Source: Erythrobacter sp. UBA2510 (GTDB taxonomy: Bacteria; Pseudomonadota; Alphaproteobacteria; Sphingomonadales; Sphingomonadaceae). Taken from it: a stretch of 15,932 nt of DNA. The position numbers and the translations under genes were made by a program. The notes beneath the pieces were generated by a model that was not told the origin of the DNA, ran no database searches, and worked only from the letters and a program-made list of their open reading frames with translations. The number at the start of each line of letters is the position of its first letter. Position 1 is the stretch's first letter. Location of the stretch: assembly GCA_002341345.1 (NCBI GenBank), contig DDNW01000174.1, forward strand, positions 22,583-38,514, in the 5' to 3' direction. Below, in pieces: positions 15,640 to 15,932 of this stretch.

Positions 15640-15932
15640 TCAGGCGATGTCGGCGGCCCGCGCAATGGCGCTGATCCCGCGCGTGCCATGGCTGCGATCG
15701 AGCTGGACGATCACGTCGATGACATTGGCGGCATAGGCGATCGTGTCCTCGCGCGTCAGGCCGATGCCGGTCTGCATCACCATCAGCGCCAGCTGTTCGA
15801 GCGCGCCGCGCAGGCTGTTCGCGTGGATGGTCGAGAAACTGCCCGGATGGCCGGTATTGATCGCCCGCAGGAAGGAGACGCTCTCCTGCCCGCGCAATTC
15901 GCCCAGCACGATCCGGTCGGGGCGCAGGCGCA
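15640..15932 (-). CDS. virB11: VirB11-family type IV secretion ATPase (C-terminal part)
   Basis: C-terminal 97 residues of a VirB11-type hexameric ATPase, the cytoplasmic motor of type IV secretion systems. The reading frame is open to the window edge, so the N-terminal domain and Walker A lie outside. Visible are RPDRIVLGELRG, the Walker B region, and GHPGSFSTIHANS, the His box. The wording (FLRAINTGHPGSFSTIHAN, LALMVMQTGIGL) fits VirB11 rather than the pilus ATPase CpaF, whose equivalent reads more like NTGHDGSMGTIHAN. The frame ends in TGA at 15640. Because transcription runs towards ppk, other vir/trb genes would be expected beyond the right edge. Confidence 0.9.
   Translation of the reverse strand, partial: RLRPDRIVLGELRGQESVSFLRAINTGHPGSFSTIHANSLRGALEQLALMVMQTGIGLTREDTIAYAANVIDVIVQLDRSHGTRGISAIARAADIA

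Noticed and set aside
1..15932. tRNA, rRNA, CRISPR, prophage or insertion sequence
   Set aside because: No cloverleaf, rRNA segment, regularly spaced direct repeats, transposase or phage gene was seen on either strand.

Overview
The window is a chromosomal segment of a GC-rich alphaproteobacterium, most likely a sphingomonad of the Erythrobacteraceae type. This rests on overall protein style, the ppk-ppx pair, a VirB11 homologue, secreted proteins with short Ala/Gln signal peptides, and a taxon-typical DksA-like protein. It is inferred from recognition, not from a database search. There are 14 protein-coding genes, two of them cut by the window ends. There are no tRNA or rRNA genes, insertion sequences, phage genes or CRISPR arrays. 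Most genes are housekeeping genes.

Left part, plus strand (1-3883): a secreted AbgB-like M20 amidohydrolase, missing its first residues, is followed after 57 bp by an exported 760-residue protein. That protein fuses a DUF305 four-His region, split by a Met/Asp/His repeat, to an LVIVD-type propeller. The two probably form one operon that sends hydrolytic and possibly metal-handling proteins to the envelope. A strong palindromic intergenic repeat follows.

Ribosomal part (about 4060-5434): rplK and rplA sit behind a structured leader. They end in a run of hairpins and a clear rho-independent terminator. Neither secE-nusG upstream nor rplJL downstream is present, so the pair stands alone here.

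Middle part (5446-10592): a TRIC/UPF0126 seven-helix channel (minus), a 439-bp gene-free stretch, an exported OmpA-domain protein with its own terminator (plus), a cinA-like/folD pair (minus, folD transcribed first), an exported Pro/Ala-rich protein of unknown function (plus) and a small lipoprotein (minus). The last two converge.

Right part, minus strand (10778-15424), in transcription order: ppk and ppx overlap by an ATGA and make and break polyphosphate. Next come a small protein with a very Lys-rich tail and a DksA-like zinc-finger regulator. The group suggests a nutrient-stress neighbourhood. Beyond ppk lies a second copy of the palindromic repeat seen at 3906-3960, then the C-terminal third of a VirB11 ATPase that runs off the window, hinting at a type IV secretion locus next door.

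I found no convincing wholly new system. The most interesting items are the DUF305-repeat-propeller fusion, the Lys-rich protein beside the polyphosphate genes, the Cys-to-Glu change in the amidohydrolase metal motif, the shared palindromic repeat and the structured leader and trailer of rplKA.
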